Origin: an uncultured Myxococcales bacterium
GTDB lineage: Bacteria; Myxococcota_A; UBA9042
Assembly (NCBI GenBank): GCA_903919145.1
Contig: CAIXGW010000357.1
Coordinates: 52,402 to 116,401 of the forward strand
Reading direction: 5' to 3'
DNA length: 64,000 bases
A program made the translations under genes and the position numbers. Below, piece after piece: positions 54,571-63,303 of the stretch. The notes beneath the pieces are model-generated. The model had not been told where the DNA came from. It searched no databases and saw nothing but the letters and a program-made list of their open reading frames with translations. Within the stretch, counting starts at the first letter, position 1. Each line of letters opens with the position of its first letter.

Positions 54571-54599
54571 TTGCGCGACACTGAACAAGTGTTTAGGAT
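54571..54599 (+). promoter_or_regulatory. Candidate promoter of the small membrane protein gene
   Basis: TTGCGC (54571-54576), a 17-base spacer, then TAGGAT (54594-54599). LexA-type box 2 covers the spacer and runs into the -10, the classic position for a repressor. The start codon is 43 bases past the -10. Confidence 0.6.
54581..54596. promoter_or_regulatory. LexA-type SOS box 2
   Basis: CTGAACAAGTGTTTAG fits all 16 positions of the same consensus. The two boxes share ACACTGAACA, with centres 33 bp apart, about three helical turns, so two dimers could bind the same face. Confidence 0.72.
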
Positions 54600-54641
54600 G
54601 GACCCAGGTTCTCGGCTCTATCCCGGGGACCTGGAGGAACC

Positions 54642-54905
54642 ATGGGCCCGACCACGCAAGTCCGCAGCATCACCGCCAGCTCCCCTCACACCCTCAGCGG
54701 GCGGGCCCAGCCAAGCAGCTTGGGCAATGACCTGGAGACCACCTACGCCCGTCAAAACCGGCAGATGCGGCTAGACGCGGCCGAAGAGCGCAGCCTGAGC
54801 GGCGCCATGGTTGGCCTGTGTGCGGGCTGGATGGCGGCCGGTGGCGCCGGTGCGCTGGTCGGGCTGGCTCTGGGGGCCATCCTGCCCATCTGGCAGGATC
54901 GCTAG
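54642..54905 (+). CDS. Small glycine-rich membrane protein, candidate SOS-induced
   Basis: An 87-residue protein. Residues 1-50 are polar with mixed charges and should be cytosolic. Residues 52-84 form one hydrophobic, Gly/Ala-rich segment (AGWMAAGGAGALVGLALGAI) able to span the membrane or make a tight hairpin; the end IWQDR is charged. There is no signal peptide. A strong site GGAGGAACC precedes ATG 54642. Two LexA-type boxes and a promoter lie directly upstream. Small SOS-induced membrane proteins elsewhere act as division inhibitors (SidA, DidA) or depolarising toxins (TisB). That role is an inference; I recognise no family. Confidence 0.75.
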   Translation: MGPTTQVRSITASSPHTLSGRAQPSSLGNDLETTYARQNRQMRLDAAEERSLSGAMVGLCAGWMAAGGAGALVGLALGAILPIWQDR

Positions 54906-54998
54906 CCACCTGTCGGGCCCCTGCCTGGCTGGCTCCCTGCCAGGAGGCCCCGTTCAGCAGTCGGTCGATCTGGCTTTGCTGAGGCCCTTGGCCCATGG

Positions 54999-56534
54999 TC
55001 AGCGCAGCCCCAGGTAGTGCGTGACCCACAGCACGGTCGGCGGAATCACCAGCAGGCCCGTCACATCCAGCCAGAAGCCGTAGCGCATCATCAGGCTCAG
55101 GGGCACCCGGCCGGTGCCGTAGACAATGGCGTTGGGAGCGGTGGAGATGGGCATCAAGAACCCCATGGAAGACGCCAGACCACACGCCACCACCGGCGCC
55201 ACCGGCGGCACGCCCAGCTGAGAGGCTGTCATCACCGCCAGCGGGCACATCATCGCCGCCGTAGCCGTGTTGCTGGTCAGCTCCGACAGCACCAATGACG
55301 CACTGGCAATCAAGATCGTTAGCCCAGCTTCGGTCTTGATACCGGTAGCGTGAATCACCAGATCACCGATCCACGTGGAAAGTCCCGTCTTGAATACCTG
55401 ATCGCCCATGGCCAAGCCGCCACCGAACAGCAGGATGGTGCCCCAGTCGATCTGCACCGCTTCGGACCAGGTCAACACCGGCCGCGGCCGCGGCTTGCCG
55501 CCAATCGAGCGCGAGGCCGCCGGCAGCACAAACAAGGCGGCGGCCGCCAAGACCGCCACCACGCCTTCAGGCAGGGCTTTCTTGAGCCAAATCACCTCAG
55601 AGGCGGTCTTGCCCAGCGCCAGCTCCAGGGCCCCAGGCAGCACCCAGCCGCAAGCGGCCAGTACAATCACCAGCAGCGTCGCGGTCTGGCCGCGGTTGAG
55701 CCCCCACGGGCCATGGCCACCGCCCAGGTGCAGCGCATCGGCCGGCGCCGCCACATCGGCCATAGCCGGCGCTGCCACCAGCTGGCCCATGCGCCGCTCG
55801 CGCCGCACCGCCCCCAGCATCAGCGCCAACCACACCAGCAGAATCACCGTCGCCATGGGCAGGGCCAGCAGCGTCCAGTGAAAAAAGGGCAGCGAGATCT
55901 TGGCATACTGGCTCAAGGCCGCCATCGCCAGCAGGTTGGGCGGCGTGCCAATCGGGGTCAGCACGCCGCCAATCGACGAGGCAAATGCTGCCGACAGCAA
56001 GCCAACCCCCTGCGTCCGCGGCCCCAGCTTGGCCACCGCCGCGCGGATCACCGGCACCATCATGGCCGTGGTTGCCGTGTTGGAAAATAGGCTGGAAATC
56101 GCCGCAGTGACCAGCGTGGTTGCCGCCAGGGTCCGCTCAGGAGAGCTGCCCGTGTCGGGAAACAGCCGCGCCGCTAGCACCCGGTCCAGGCGGGTTCGCT
56201 CGGCCGCCGCCGCCAGCACAAAGGCGCCAAAGAACAGCGCCAACAACGGGTTGCCAAAGGAGGCGAACATCTGCTCGGCCGGCGCCACGCCCAGCACCAC
56301 CGCAACGGCCGGCCCCAGCAGAGCGGTCATCGCCACCGGCAGCGCCTCGGTGGTCCACAGGATGAGCGTCGCCAGCAGCGTGGCCAGCAGCCGCCCAGCA
56401 GCCGGCGCCATGTTGGCCGGGTACAGCCACAGCACCGCGACCAGCACCAGCGGTGCCAAAACAAGGCCAATGGCGCGGCGGCGGCTGGCAAACCGCAGGT
56501 CGCGCTCAGACAACAGCAGATCCTCGCCGCTCAT
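54999..56534 (-). CDS. SLC13/DASS family anion transporter
   Basis: A 511-residue protein with about 11-13 membrane helices. LLALFFGAFVLAAAAERTRLD, the two Na/substrate motifs SNTATTAMM (about 155) and SNTATAAMM (about 425), and GTPPNLLAM and STAPNAIVYG mark the DASS family. It probably moves dicarboxylate or sulfate with sodium. The malic enzyme in the window would use C4-dicarboxylates, but the genes are 14 kb apart. It is a single gene, transcribed toward the small membrane protein gene. Confidence 0.92.
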   Translation of the reverse strand: MSGEDLLLSERDLRFASRRRAIGLVLAPLVLVAVLWLYPANMAPAAGRLLATLLATLILWTTEALPVAMTALLGPAVAVVLGVAPAEQMFASFGNPLLALFFGAFVLAAAAERTRLDRVLAARLFPDTGSSPERTLAATTLVTAAISSLFSNTATTAMMVPVIRAAVAKLGPRTQGVGLLSAAFASSIGGVLTPIGTPPNLLAMAALSQYAKISLPFFHWTLLALPMATVILLVWLALMLGAVRRERRMGQLVAAPAMADVAAPADALHLGGGHGPWGLNRGQTATLLVIVLAACGWVLPGALELALGKTASEVIWLKKALPEGVVAVLAAAALFVLPAASRSIGGKPRPRPVLTWSEAVQIDWGTILLFGGGLAMGDQVFKTGLSTWIGDLVIHATGIKTEAGLTILIASASLVLSELTSNTATAAMMCPLAVMTASQLGVPPVAPVVACGLASSMGFLMPISTAPNAIVYGTGRVPLSLMMRYGFWLDVTGLLVIPPTVLWVTHYLGLR

Positions 56535-56617
56535 CGGTGTTTGCCCCCAAACAAGGGGGAGCGTAGGGCAAAGGGGGCGTCTGGTCTACCGGCGATCGCT
56601 GGCCACCAACCGCCGGC

Positions 56618-56646
56618 TTCGCAGGGGCCGGTGAATCTGCTATAAC
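56618..56646 (+). promoter_or_regulatory. Candidate promoter of the penicillin-acylase-type gene
   Basis: TTCGCA (56618-56623), 17 bases, then TATAAC (56641-56646) with an extended -10 TGC directly before it. The start codon is 78 bases downstream. Confidence 0.55.
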
Positions 56647-56723
56647 CAGTTGCTTCCGGGGGATCGACTCTACAACTCTATAGCCGTCCCACGCGGCAGC
56701 ACCACCGGCGAACAAGGAACGCA

Positions 56724-59700
56724 ATGGCTCTCCGCGGCAGCACCCATATTACAAATCGTTACCTTGCGCTCTCTATCCTAACAATGCACATCACCACTGG
56801 ATGTGGCGAAGACGATCCCAAGCCGGCTACCAACGACGCTGCAACCTTGGATGCCGCCGATGCTGGCGATACCTCTTTGGCGGGCGACTCTAGCGCGACA
56901 GCTGCCGATGTAACAGGTGACGCTGTTGTAGGCGATCCCGCAAAACAAAAGCTGATTCTCTCTGTGCCAAAGGGCGAAGAGTTCACGCTGCAGGGGTTGC
57001 AGGCAGAAGTGCAGGTGCTAAGGACCGAAGGCGATGTCGCCCACATCTACGCCAAGAACCGCAAGGATCTGTCACGGGTGCTGGGCTTTACCATGGCGCG
57101 CCACCGCTATTTTCAGCTGGAGCTGACCCGGCGCCTGGGCCTGGGCGAGATTTCTGACCTGCTGGGAGACGCGGCGCTGTCTCAGGACATGGAGTCGCGC
57201 TGGTCTGGCAGCGAGTTTGTGGCGGCGGCGGTGCTCGACAGGCTGACCCCTGAAGAGCAAGAGGTTTTTGACGCCTTTGCCGCCGGCATCAACGACTACA
57301 TCGCCCAGGTGGTGGCGGGCAAGCTGCCCGAGCCCAGCGAGATCAAGATCGCCAAGGGGCTACTGGGCGGCACCGTGGAGTCGCTGCTCAAGCCGTGGGA
57401 TCGGCGGTCGGTGGCCGGTGCCTCGGCGGCCATCATCTACAACCTGGGCTATGAGACCGACGACGTGGGCCGCACGGCCGAGATCGCCAAGGTCGCCAAG
57501 CACTTCGAAGGCAAGGCCCTGGCCGATCTGCGCAAGGCCGGCGCCCTGGCGGACATCGAGTACCTGGTGGCGCCCATCGACCTTGTTTCGAGCGCTGCAG
57601 GCATGGGCCTGGATTTCAAGGGCAAGCCGGTCACTGCTACCCAGCCTGGCAAGGTGCCGACCGGGCAATTGCCGGGCTGGATGACGCGGCTGCCCAAAGA
57701 GCTGCTGGAACGCCACGCCGAGCGCGACCGGCGCTGGCAGGCCCGGTCTGGCCACGACCGCCAAAACGGCTTCGGCTCCAATTCGTGGGCGGTGGCCGGC
57801 ACGGGCACCGGCGGACCGGGTCTAGTGGCGGGCGACGGCCACTTGCCGCTGTCCGTGCCGTCGCTGTTCTACCAGATGGGCCTGGACACGCGGGTGTTTG
57901 GTGGCGGCAACATGCACCAAAAAGGCCTGATGATTCCAGGCATGCCGCTGATGGCCGTGGGCACCAATGGCCGCGTGGGCTGGAGCCAGACCCAGCTGAG
58001 CGGCGACATCACCGACTGGTACCGCGACGTGGTGGTGCTGGGGGCCGACGGCAAGCCCGCGGCGACGCGCTTTCAAGAGGGCGGCAAGCTGGTAGACAAG
58101 CCTTTGAAAGTCGTGGAAGAAAAGTTCAAGATCGCCAACGTGCCGGTGCTGGGCTCCAAAGGCCGCACCGAGGTCTGGCAGCGCTGGGTCACCTGGGACG
58201 GGCGGTGGATCACCGACATCGAGGGCGACAAGGTCGATCCAGCCACCTACAAGCCCGCTGCCGGTCAAGCTGTGGTGGCCCTGGGCGGCAAGTGGATCGT
58301 GCCGGCGGATACCAACAAAGATGGAGAAATCACAGCATTTTCATTTGACTTTACCGGTCTGGACAAGCCGGCAATGCTGACAGCGGTCGATGGCTTTGGC
58401 CACAGCGACGACGTGTGGCAGTTCCGCGACCACACCCGCAAGCTGATTGCCTACTCGCAGAACGTGGTGGCGGCCGACTGGCAAGGCAACGTGCTGTACA
58501 CCGGCTACCAGGCCGTGCCGTGCCGCAAGCACCTGCCGCGCAACAGCGATGGCACCTGGAAGGCGGGCGCCGACCCCAAGCAGCTGATCGACGGCACCCT
58601 CTACACCGGCTTTACCATCCCGACCAAGGCCGACGGCAGCGTCGACGAGTCCCTGGGCAGTGATCCGGCAAAATGCGTAGTTCCCTTTGACAGCTCGCCG
58701 CAGAGCGTCAACCCGCCCCAGGGCTATGTGCTGACCGGCAACAACGACCCCGGCAACCAGTCGACCGACAACAACCTGTTCAACGATCCCTATTACATCG
58801 GCGGCCCCTGGGCCAATGGCTATCGGGCCGGCACCATCGACCGCGAGCTGCAAAAGGCCCATGCCAGCGGCAAAGCCGACGCCGCCGCCATGGCCACGCT
58901 GCAGGCCAACCACGAGAGCCGGCTTGGCCAACAGTGGATTCCGCTTCTGAAAGAGGCGCTGGAGGCTGCCAAGACCGCCTCGGCCAAGGGGGGACCGCTG
59001 ACGCCCGAAGAGACGCGGCTGGTCGAGCTCTACACTGCCATTACGCCGTCCGTGCGCGAAGAGGCCTTCCAGCGGCTCGACAGCTGGCACAAAGCCGGTG
59101 CGCCTGCGGAATCAGGGGTAGAGACCTTCTACCACAAGGTGGCGGCGGGCGAAGTGGAACATGCGATTGCTACGTCGATTTTCAACGCGTGGATGGGCAA
59201 GCTGGTCAACCTGACCGTCGACGACGAAGGCCTGAACCTGTGGGAGCCGTGGGGCGCCGACGCTCGGACCCGCGCCATGAAGGTGATGTACGACGGCCGC
59301 GGCCCCAACAATCCCAAGAAGCTGGCGGCGTGGAACCCTGCGACCCAGGAGTCGGCGTTCTGGGACATCTTGGGCAGCGAGCCGATTGAGACCAGCCGAG
59401 AGGTCGCCTTGATCGCCTTCAAGCAGGCGCTGATCAAGCTTGCCAGCGCCGACGAATTCGCCAGCCCGAACATGGCCAATTGGCTGTGGGGCATGCGCCA
59501 TGGCGTCCGCTTCGACTCGATCCTGGCCAAGTTCTTCTCCGGCAGTGCCGAGTTTGGCGCCCTGGCCGCCCCGTTCTCGATCATGCCTGACAAGCTCCCC
59601 CTGGCCGACCCCATGCCCAAGGGCGATCCCCGCGGCGCCTTGGAGTTCTTTCCGCGCGCCGGCGACGCCTTTGCCGTAGACGCTGCGGGCGGCATCGATG

Positions 59701-59930
59701 GCAAGGTCTACGGCTCTGGCCCGGTGTTTCGCATGGTGATCTCGATCGGCAAAGACAAGACGACCGGCATCAACATCCTGCCCGGCGGCCAGTCGGCCCT
59801 GACCGACAGCCCCAACTTTGCCGACCAGGTCAAAGCGTGGCTGGGCAATCAGGCGTGGCCGCTGCGCTTTGAGGTAGAGGACGTGGTCGCCGGCGCCTCT
59901 TCGCGCGAAGTCTATCTGCCCGGCAAGTAG
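56724..59930 (+). CDS. Penicillin acylase-family (Ntn-hydrolase) lipoprotein
   Basis: A 1068-residue protein. An N-terminal signal with lipobox TTGCGED (Cys27) and an Asp/Ala linker lead to the alpha part (about 75-345, GDVAHIYAKNRKDLSRVLGFTMA block). The nucleophile is Ser354 in GSNSWAVAG, as in penicillin and acyl-homoserine-lactone acylases, which self-cleave just before this Ser. The later blocks VAGDGHLPLSVPSLFYQ, GMPLMAVGTNGRVGWSQT and LTGNNDPGNQSTDNN are typical of the beta part. It hydrolyses an amide such as an acyl-homoserine lactone or lipopeptide; the substrate is open. It has its own promoter and AAGGA before ATG 56724. Confidence 0.92.
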   Translation: MALRGSTHITNRYLALSILTMHITTGCGEDDPKPATNDAATLDAADAGDTSLAGDSSATAADVTGDAVVGDPAKQKLILSVPKGEEFTLQGLQAEVQVLRTEGDVAHIYAKNRKDLSRVLGFTMARHRYFQLELTRRLGLGEISDLLGDAALSQDMESRWSGSEFVAAAVLDRLTPEEQEVFDAFAAGINDYIAQVVAGKLPEPSEIKIAKGLLGGTVESLLKPWDRRSVAGASAAIIYNLGYETDDVGRTAEIAKVAKHFEGKALADLRKAGALADIEYLVAPIDLVSSAAGMGLDFKGKPVTATQPGKVPTGQLPGWMTRLPKELLERHAERDRRWQARSGHDRQNGFGSNSWAVAGTGTGGPGLVAGDGHLPLSVPSLFYQMGLDTRVFGGGNMHQKGLMIPGMPLMAVGTNGRVGWSQTQLSGDITDWYRDVVVLGADGKPAATRFQEGGKLVDKPLKVVEEKFKIANVPVLGSKGRTEVWQRWVTWDGRWITDIEGDKVDPATYKPAAGQAVVALGGKWIVPADTNKDGEITAFSFDFTGLDKPAMLTAVDGFGHSDDVWQFRDHTRKLIAYSQNVVAADWQGNVLYTGYQAVPCRKHLPRNSDGTWKAGADPKQLIDGTLYTGFTIPTKADGSVDESLGSDPAKCVVPFDSSPQSVNPPQGYVLTGNNDPGNQSTDNNLFNDPYYIGGPWANGYRAGTIDRELQKAHASGKADAAAMATLQANHESRLGQQWIPLLKEALEAAKTASAKGGPLTPEETRLVELYTAITPSVREEAFQRLDSWHKAGAPAESGVETFYHKVAAGEVEHAIATSIFNAWMGKLVNLTVDDEGLNLWEPWGADARTRAMKVMYDGRGPNNPKKLAAWNPATQESAFWDILGSEPIETSREVALIAFKQALIKLASADEFASPNMANWLWGMRHGVRFDSILAKFFSGSAEFGALAAPFSIMPDKLPLADPMPKGDPRGALEFFPRAGDAFAVDAAGGIDGKVYGSGPVFRMVISIGKDKTTGINILPGGQSALTDSPNFADQVKAWLGNQAWPLRFEVEDVVAGASSREVYLPGK

Positions 59931-60052
59931 GCTCTGGCGCCCGCTGGCAATTCCCCTGCTGCAGTGCCGATTCTGCGGCGCCGGGTTGATCGCCTGACAC
60001 AAACGTGACAAAACGTCAGTGCATGCGATCTGACTTGCGCCCAGGACGGCCT

Positions 60053-60547
60053 ATGCTGAACGATTCTGATCACCCTCGCCATTCTGCCCCCTGCCACCGC
60101 CGCCAGTTCTTGACGCGGATGGGCGCTCTGGCTGGCGCCGCGGCGATCCTGCCCGGCCTTGGCGGCTGCGAAACCGCGGAAATGCACACGGCTCCGCCCA
60201 AGAAGGGCGCCACGCTGAACTTTGACGTCGCCGTCGATCCGTTCAAGCCGCTGGCTGCGGTGGGCGGCTTTGTCGCCGCCGACATCGAGGGCACCGCGGT
60301 GCTGCTGGTGCGCACCGCCGCCAAAGAAGTGCTGGCTTTCAGCCGCGCATGCCCCCACGCCTTCTTGGACATGGCCGCAGCCCCGGCCTCCAAGTACGAC
60401 GTGGCCAAAGGGGTGTGGGTGTGCGGCTGGCACATCTCTGAATTCAAAGCCGACGGTAGCGCCGTAGCCGGTCCCGCATCGCCGTCTGGCAAGCTGGACA
60501 AGTTTGCGGTCACCTTTGACGGCGCCAAGGGCAAGGTGACGCTATGA
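60053..60547 (+). CDS. Rieske [2Fe-2S] lipoprotein with Tat signal
   Basis: A 164-residue protein. RRQFLTRMG (16-24) is a twin-arginine signal, and the same signal ends with a lipobox LGGC (Cys39), so it is folded before export and then lipid-anchored. Cluster ligands are Cys100-x-His102 and Cys124-x2-His127, the standard Rieske pattern (CPHAF and CGWHIS). Expected action is one-electron transfer at the outer face of the membrane. ATG 60053 is chosen to give the Tat signal. Its stop overlaps the next gene's start by ATGA. Confidence 0.88.
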   Translation: MLNDSDHPRHSAPCHRRQFLTRMGALAGAAAILPGLGGCETAEMHTAPPKKGATLNFDVAVDPFKPLAAVGGFVAADIEGTAVLLVRTAAKEVLAFSRACPHAFLDMAAAPASKYDVAKGVWVCGWHISEFKADGSAVAGPASPSGKLDKFAVTFDGAKGKVTL

Positions 60548-61701
60548 AGCGGTGGGTCGCCCTTCTCAGCCTCGCCGCCACCTGGCTGGTGGCCTCCAGT
60601 GCCGTGGCCCTGCCGCGCATGACCTTGACCGCCGGCAGCCGCTGCTCCAACTGCCACGTCAATCCTCAGGGCGGTGGCCTGCGCAACGACATGGGTTTTT
60701 ACGCCATGGCCCAAGCCGGGATGGCGACATGGGAGCAGGTGGGCTGGCAGAAATTCCACGACCTGTCTGACAACCAGGCCATGGACGGCCGCCTGACCTA
60801 TGGTTTTGACTACCGCGGTGTGGTGGCCAAGCTGGGCGCCCCGCGCTGGGGCAGCGACGGCCAGGTCGTAGAGCCGCCGCGGATCCCGGTGCCGATGCAG
60901 CTGACGCCGGCCCTGGCGTACAAGATCAACGACTGGCTCAGCGCAACCGCCTCGGTCAATCCCCTTTGGTGGGTGCACAGCTATCCAGGACAGTCGCCCG
61001 CTGATGGCTGGCTGCAGATCAAGCCGGCGATCGGCCTGCCCTCGCTGCGGCTCGGCATGATCCAGCCCAGCTTTGGCATCCGCCACGACGATCACACCCT
61101 GTTGCTGCGGCGCAATCCCAAGGCTTTGGGCCAGCCGCTGCTGCCGCCGGCCTATGCCGACCCGGGCGCCGAGGTGAACTGGGAGCCGACCCACTGGCTG
61201 TCGCTAGACGCCGCGGCCGTATGGGGCCACAACCTGCGGCTGGCCGATCCGCAGGCGATCGCGGCAGACAAGCCCGTATTCTCCGGTCGCTTGACGCTGT
61301 GGCCGCAAGTGCTGGACTGGGGCATCAACAGCTGGGTCGGCGCTTCGGCGCTGGTGGCCGATGGCTCGACGGTCCTGGGTGGCCACGTCGGCGTGGGCAA
61401 GAACTACTGGGGCACCGTGATCGGCGAGGCGGTGTGGAGCAAGACCCGCGGCAACCGCGAGATCCTGTCTACCCTGGTGCAGGTCAGCCATGCGATCAAA
61501 GACTGGCTGGTGCTGGAGGCGCGCTGGGAGCGCAGCCAATCGACCCAGCCGGGCCAAAGCGATGGCGAGGCGACCAGCTACGTGGCGGGCCTGCAGTGGA
61601 TGCCGCTGCCGAACTTCGAGTTGCGCCCTGAGTACCGCTGGTTGGACACCAAAGACTATCTGCTTGCCCAGTACACCCTACAATTCCACCTGTGGCTGTA
61701 G
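60544..61701 (+). CDS. Outer-membrane beta-barrel protein with c-type haem motif
   Basis: A 385-residue exported protein. A Sec signal (1-23) is followed at once by a single haem-attachment motif CSNCH (Cys34, Cys37, His38). The rest (about 60-385) is a series of alternating amphipathic strands with aromatic belts, ending in the aromatic FHLWL, which fits an outer-membrane barrel. A haem motif at the periplasmic mouth of a barrel suggests electron passage across the outer membrane, or a family where the motif binds metal instead. The four-base overlap with the Rieske gene supports a shared role. I do not recognise a named family. Confidence 0.75.
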   Translation: MKRWVALLSLAATWLVASSAVALPRMTLTAGSRCSNCHVNPQGGGLRNDMGFYAMAQAGMATWEQVGWQKFHDLSDNQAMDGRLTYGFDYRGVVAKLGAPRWGSDGQVVEPPRIPVPMQLTPALAYKINDWLSATASVNPLWWVHSYPGQSPADGWLQIKPAIGLPSLRLGMIQPSFGIRHDDHTLLLRRNPKALGQPLLPPAYADPGAEVNWEPTHWLSLDAAAVWGHNLRLADPQAIAADKPVFSGRLTLWPQVLDWGINSWVGASALVADGSTVLGGHVGVGKNYWGTVIGEAVWSKTRGNREILSTLVQVSHAIKDWLVLEARWERSQSTQPGQSDGEATSYVAGLQWMPLPNFELRPEYRWLDTKDYLLAQYTLQFHLWL

Positions 61702-61812
61702 AGCGCATTTGGCCAAGCTGCGAATAGCCGCGCGGCTGCTGCGTTGCCAGTCTCAGTGGGTCCCATCTGCAGCCAATCCTCTCGCATTTCCCTACTTTAC
61801 CAGGAGAATCCC

Positions 61813-62436
61813 ATGCGCTTTGCCTCGACCGCCGCTCGCCTTGCCACCGTCAGTGCCGCCCTGCTCTCGCTGTCGGCCCCTGCCCTGGCCTCTTCACCCT
61901 TTGCTGGCAAGACCGGCCCCCTCAGCTTCGCCGTAGACAGCGGCAAGACCCAGTTCAAGTTTCTGTCCGACGCGCCGATGGAGAAGGTCCCCGGCACAGC
62001 CGATGGCGTCACTGGCGAGATCAAGGTAGCCGATGCCGCCGACCCGGCCGGCACCACCGCCAAGATCACCGTACCGGTGGCCAAGATGAAGACCGGCAAT
62101 GACATGCGAGACAAGCACATGCAGGGTCCAGAGTGGCTCAATGCCGGCGCCAATCCAACTATCACCTTTGAGATCAACAAGTTTGAAGTCGGCAAGGTCG
62201 ACGGCAACCGCGCCAGCGGCAAGGCCATCGGCAAGTTCACCATGAATGGCAAGAGCGTCGACAAGGCCCTGGCCGTGGACATCGCCTACGCCGCCGACAA
62301 GAACGCGATCAAGATCACTACCAAATTCAAGGTGTCGTTCAAGGATCACGCCGTCAAGGGCAAGGGAGACATCATCGGCACCAAGGTCTCGCCCGAAGTC
62401 GAAGTCGACTGCACCCTGTACGCCGCTGCCAAGTAG
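61813..62436 (+). CDS. YceI-family periplasmic protein
   Basis: A 207-residue protein with a signal peptide (1-26, cleavage near ALA-SS). The YceI lipocalin-like blocks GPLSFAVDSGKTQFKF, GTADGVTGEIKV, MRDKHMQGPEWLNA and NPTITFEI are clear. YceI proteins bind isoprenoid or quinone-like lipids in the periplasm. GGAGAATCCC precedes ATG 61813. It lies 111 bases after the haem-barrel gene, so co-transcription is possible; a quinone-like ligand would fit the Rieske context. Confidence 0.92.
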   Translation: MRFASTAARLATVSAALLSLSAPALASSPFAGKTGPLSFAVDSGKTQFKFLSDAPMEKVPGTADGVTGEIKVADAADPAGTTAKITVPVAKMKTGNDMRDKHMQGPEWLNAGANPTITFEINKFEVGKVDGNRASGKAIGKFTMNGKSVDKALAVDIAYAADKNAIKITTKFKVSFKDHAVKGKGDIIGTKVSPEVEVDCTLYAAAK

Positions 62437-62569
62437 GGGCGCGCACGGGATCTTGGCAATGCTCCATGGCCCCGCTTGCCTGCTGGGCGGGTAGCCATGG
62501 CTCGCGTCTGTCGCGTTCAGCCAACCGCTGGGCGCAAGCCGCCTTCAGCCCCCCACAAGCGAGTTGCCC

Positions 62570-62842
62570 ATGAAGATTACCGTTGCGTTGTTGGCGATTG
62601 CCGGTGCCCTGGACCTGTTGGTGTGGTGGGCTGCCAGCGGTGCCCACTGGTTTGGGCTAGACAAGATCCCGGTCATCACCACCAAGAAAGACGACTTTGG
62701 CGATCTGGTGACGACGACGGCATGGGTCGAGAAGTTTGTACCGGGCCTGCTGGACTTTGCCGGCCCGGGAGCGGGCGTGCTGATGGCCGTTGCGGTCGGC
62801 CTGCTGTGGCTCAGCCGCAAGGACCTGACCTACAGCCGCTAG
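62570..62842 (+). CDS. Small membrane protein of unknown function
   Basis: A 90-residue protein with two predicted membrane helices (about 3-20 and 64-82) around an exposed loop rich in Asp/Lys/Thr (about 30-60). ATG 62570 is chosen over a TTG six bases earlier. I do not recognise the family. It follows YceI by 133 bases on the same strand and may belong to the same redox group. Confidence 0.6.
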   Translation: MKITVALLAIAGALDLLVWWAASGAHWFGLDKIPVITTKKDDFGDLVTTTAWVEKFVPGLLDFAGPGAGVLMAVAVGLLWLSRKDLTYSR

Positions 62843-62871
62843 CCGTTTGCCGCTAGCAGCTTGCGGCCAGG

Positions 62872-63087
62872 CTACAGACCTTCAGCGTAGCGATTGCGGT
62901 TGGTGCAGCCCTGGGGGCAGCGCCAGCAAGCGCTGCGCTTCTGCGAAAACGCGTTGGCGTTCATGTAGTCGTCTAGGCAGGTGCCGATGGCCAAGCGCCG
63001 CCGCCGCGGCCTACAGTAGAATTCCGAACCTATGCTCAAGCGGTTGGAGTGATCCTCGCGGATTTTCTGCCGTTCAGCCAAGGTCAT
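62872..63087 (-). CDS. Small Cys-rich basic protein
   Basis: A 71-residue protein (ATG 63087, GAGAGGG just upstream). Five Cys are arranged C-x11-C-x16-C-x2-C-x3-C, the last group as CWRCPQGC, with a basic patch RPRRRR between the first two. This suggests a metal-binding or Fe-S-like protein, perhaps a nucleic-acid binder. An inverted repeat CGGACC-AATTC-GGTCCG lies 21 bases before its start. It is divergent from the Rrf2 regulator gene. No family is recognised. Confidence 0.65.
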   Translation of the reverse strand: MTLAERQKIREDHSNRLSIGSEFYCRPRRRRLAIGTCLDDYMNANAFSQKRSACWRCPQGCTNRNRYAEGL

Positions 63088-63107
63088 CGGATCCCTCTCT
63101 CGAGTAA

Positions 63108-63124
63108 CGGACCAATTCGGTCCG
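63108..63124. promoter_or_regulatory. Inverted repeat CGGACC-N5-GGTCCG
   Basis: Perfect six-base arms around AATTC, just upstream of the small Cys protein and 180 bases before the divergent Rrf2 regulator. On the minus strand TTGACG lies upstream at -35 distance, but the -10 (CACACT) is poor. It could be the regulator's operator; no match to a known IscR or NsrR site was seen. Confidence 0.45.
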
Positions 63125-63303
63125 ATTTGGAGTGTGCGCTGCTGGCGCCGCATCGTCAAGCGCCCGCGGTTGGGTACGATGCCAGCTGGGCCCGCTGGGA
63201 TGCGCTGGCGACCGCCACCACCAGCCCCAACAGAAGTGGTAGATTTCCGGCAGATGCGGGTGAATTGCTTGCGCGGGTCCACCCGGCTGGGTAGCCTGGG
63301 CCC

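Noticed and set aside
60057..60072. LexA-type box near the Rieske gene start (CTGAACGATTCTGATC)
   Set aside because: Only the CTGAAC half fits; several later positions fail and it lies inside the coding region.
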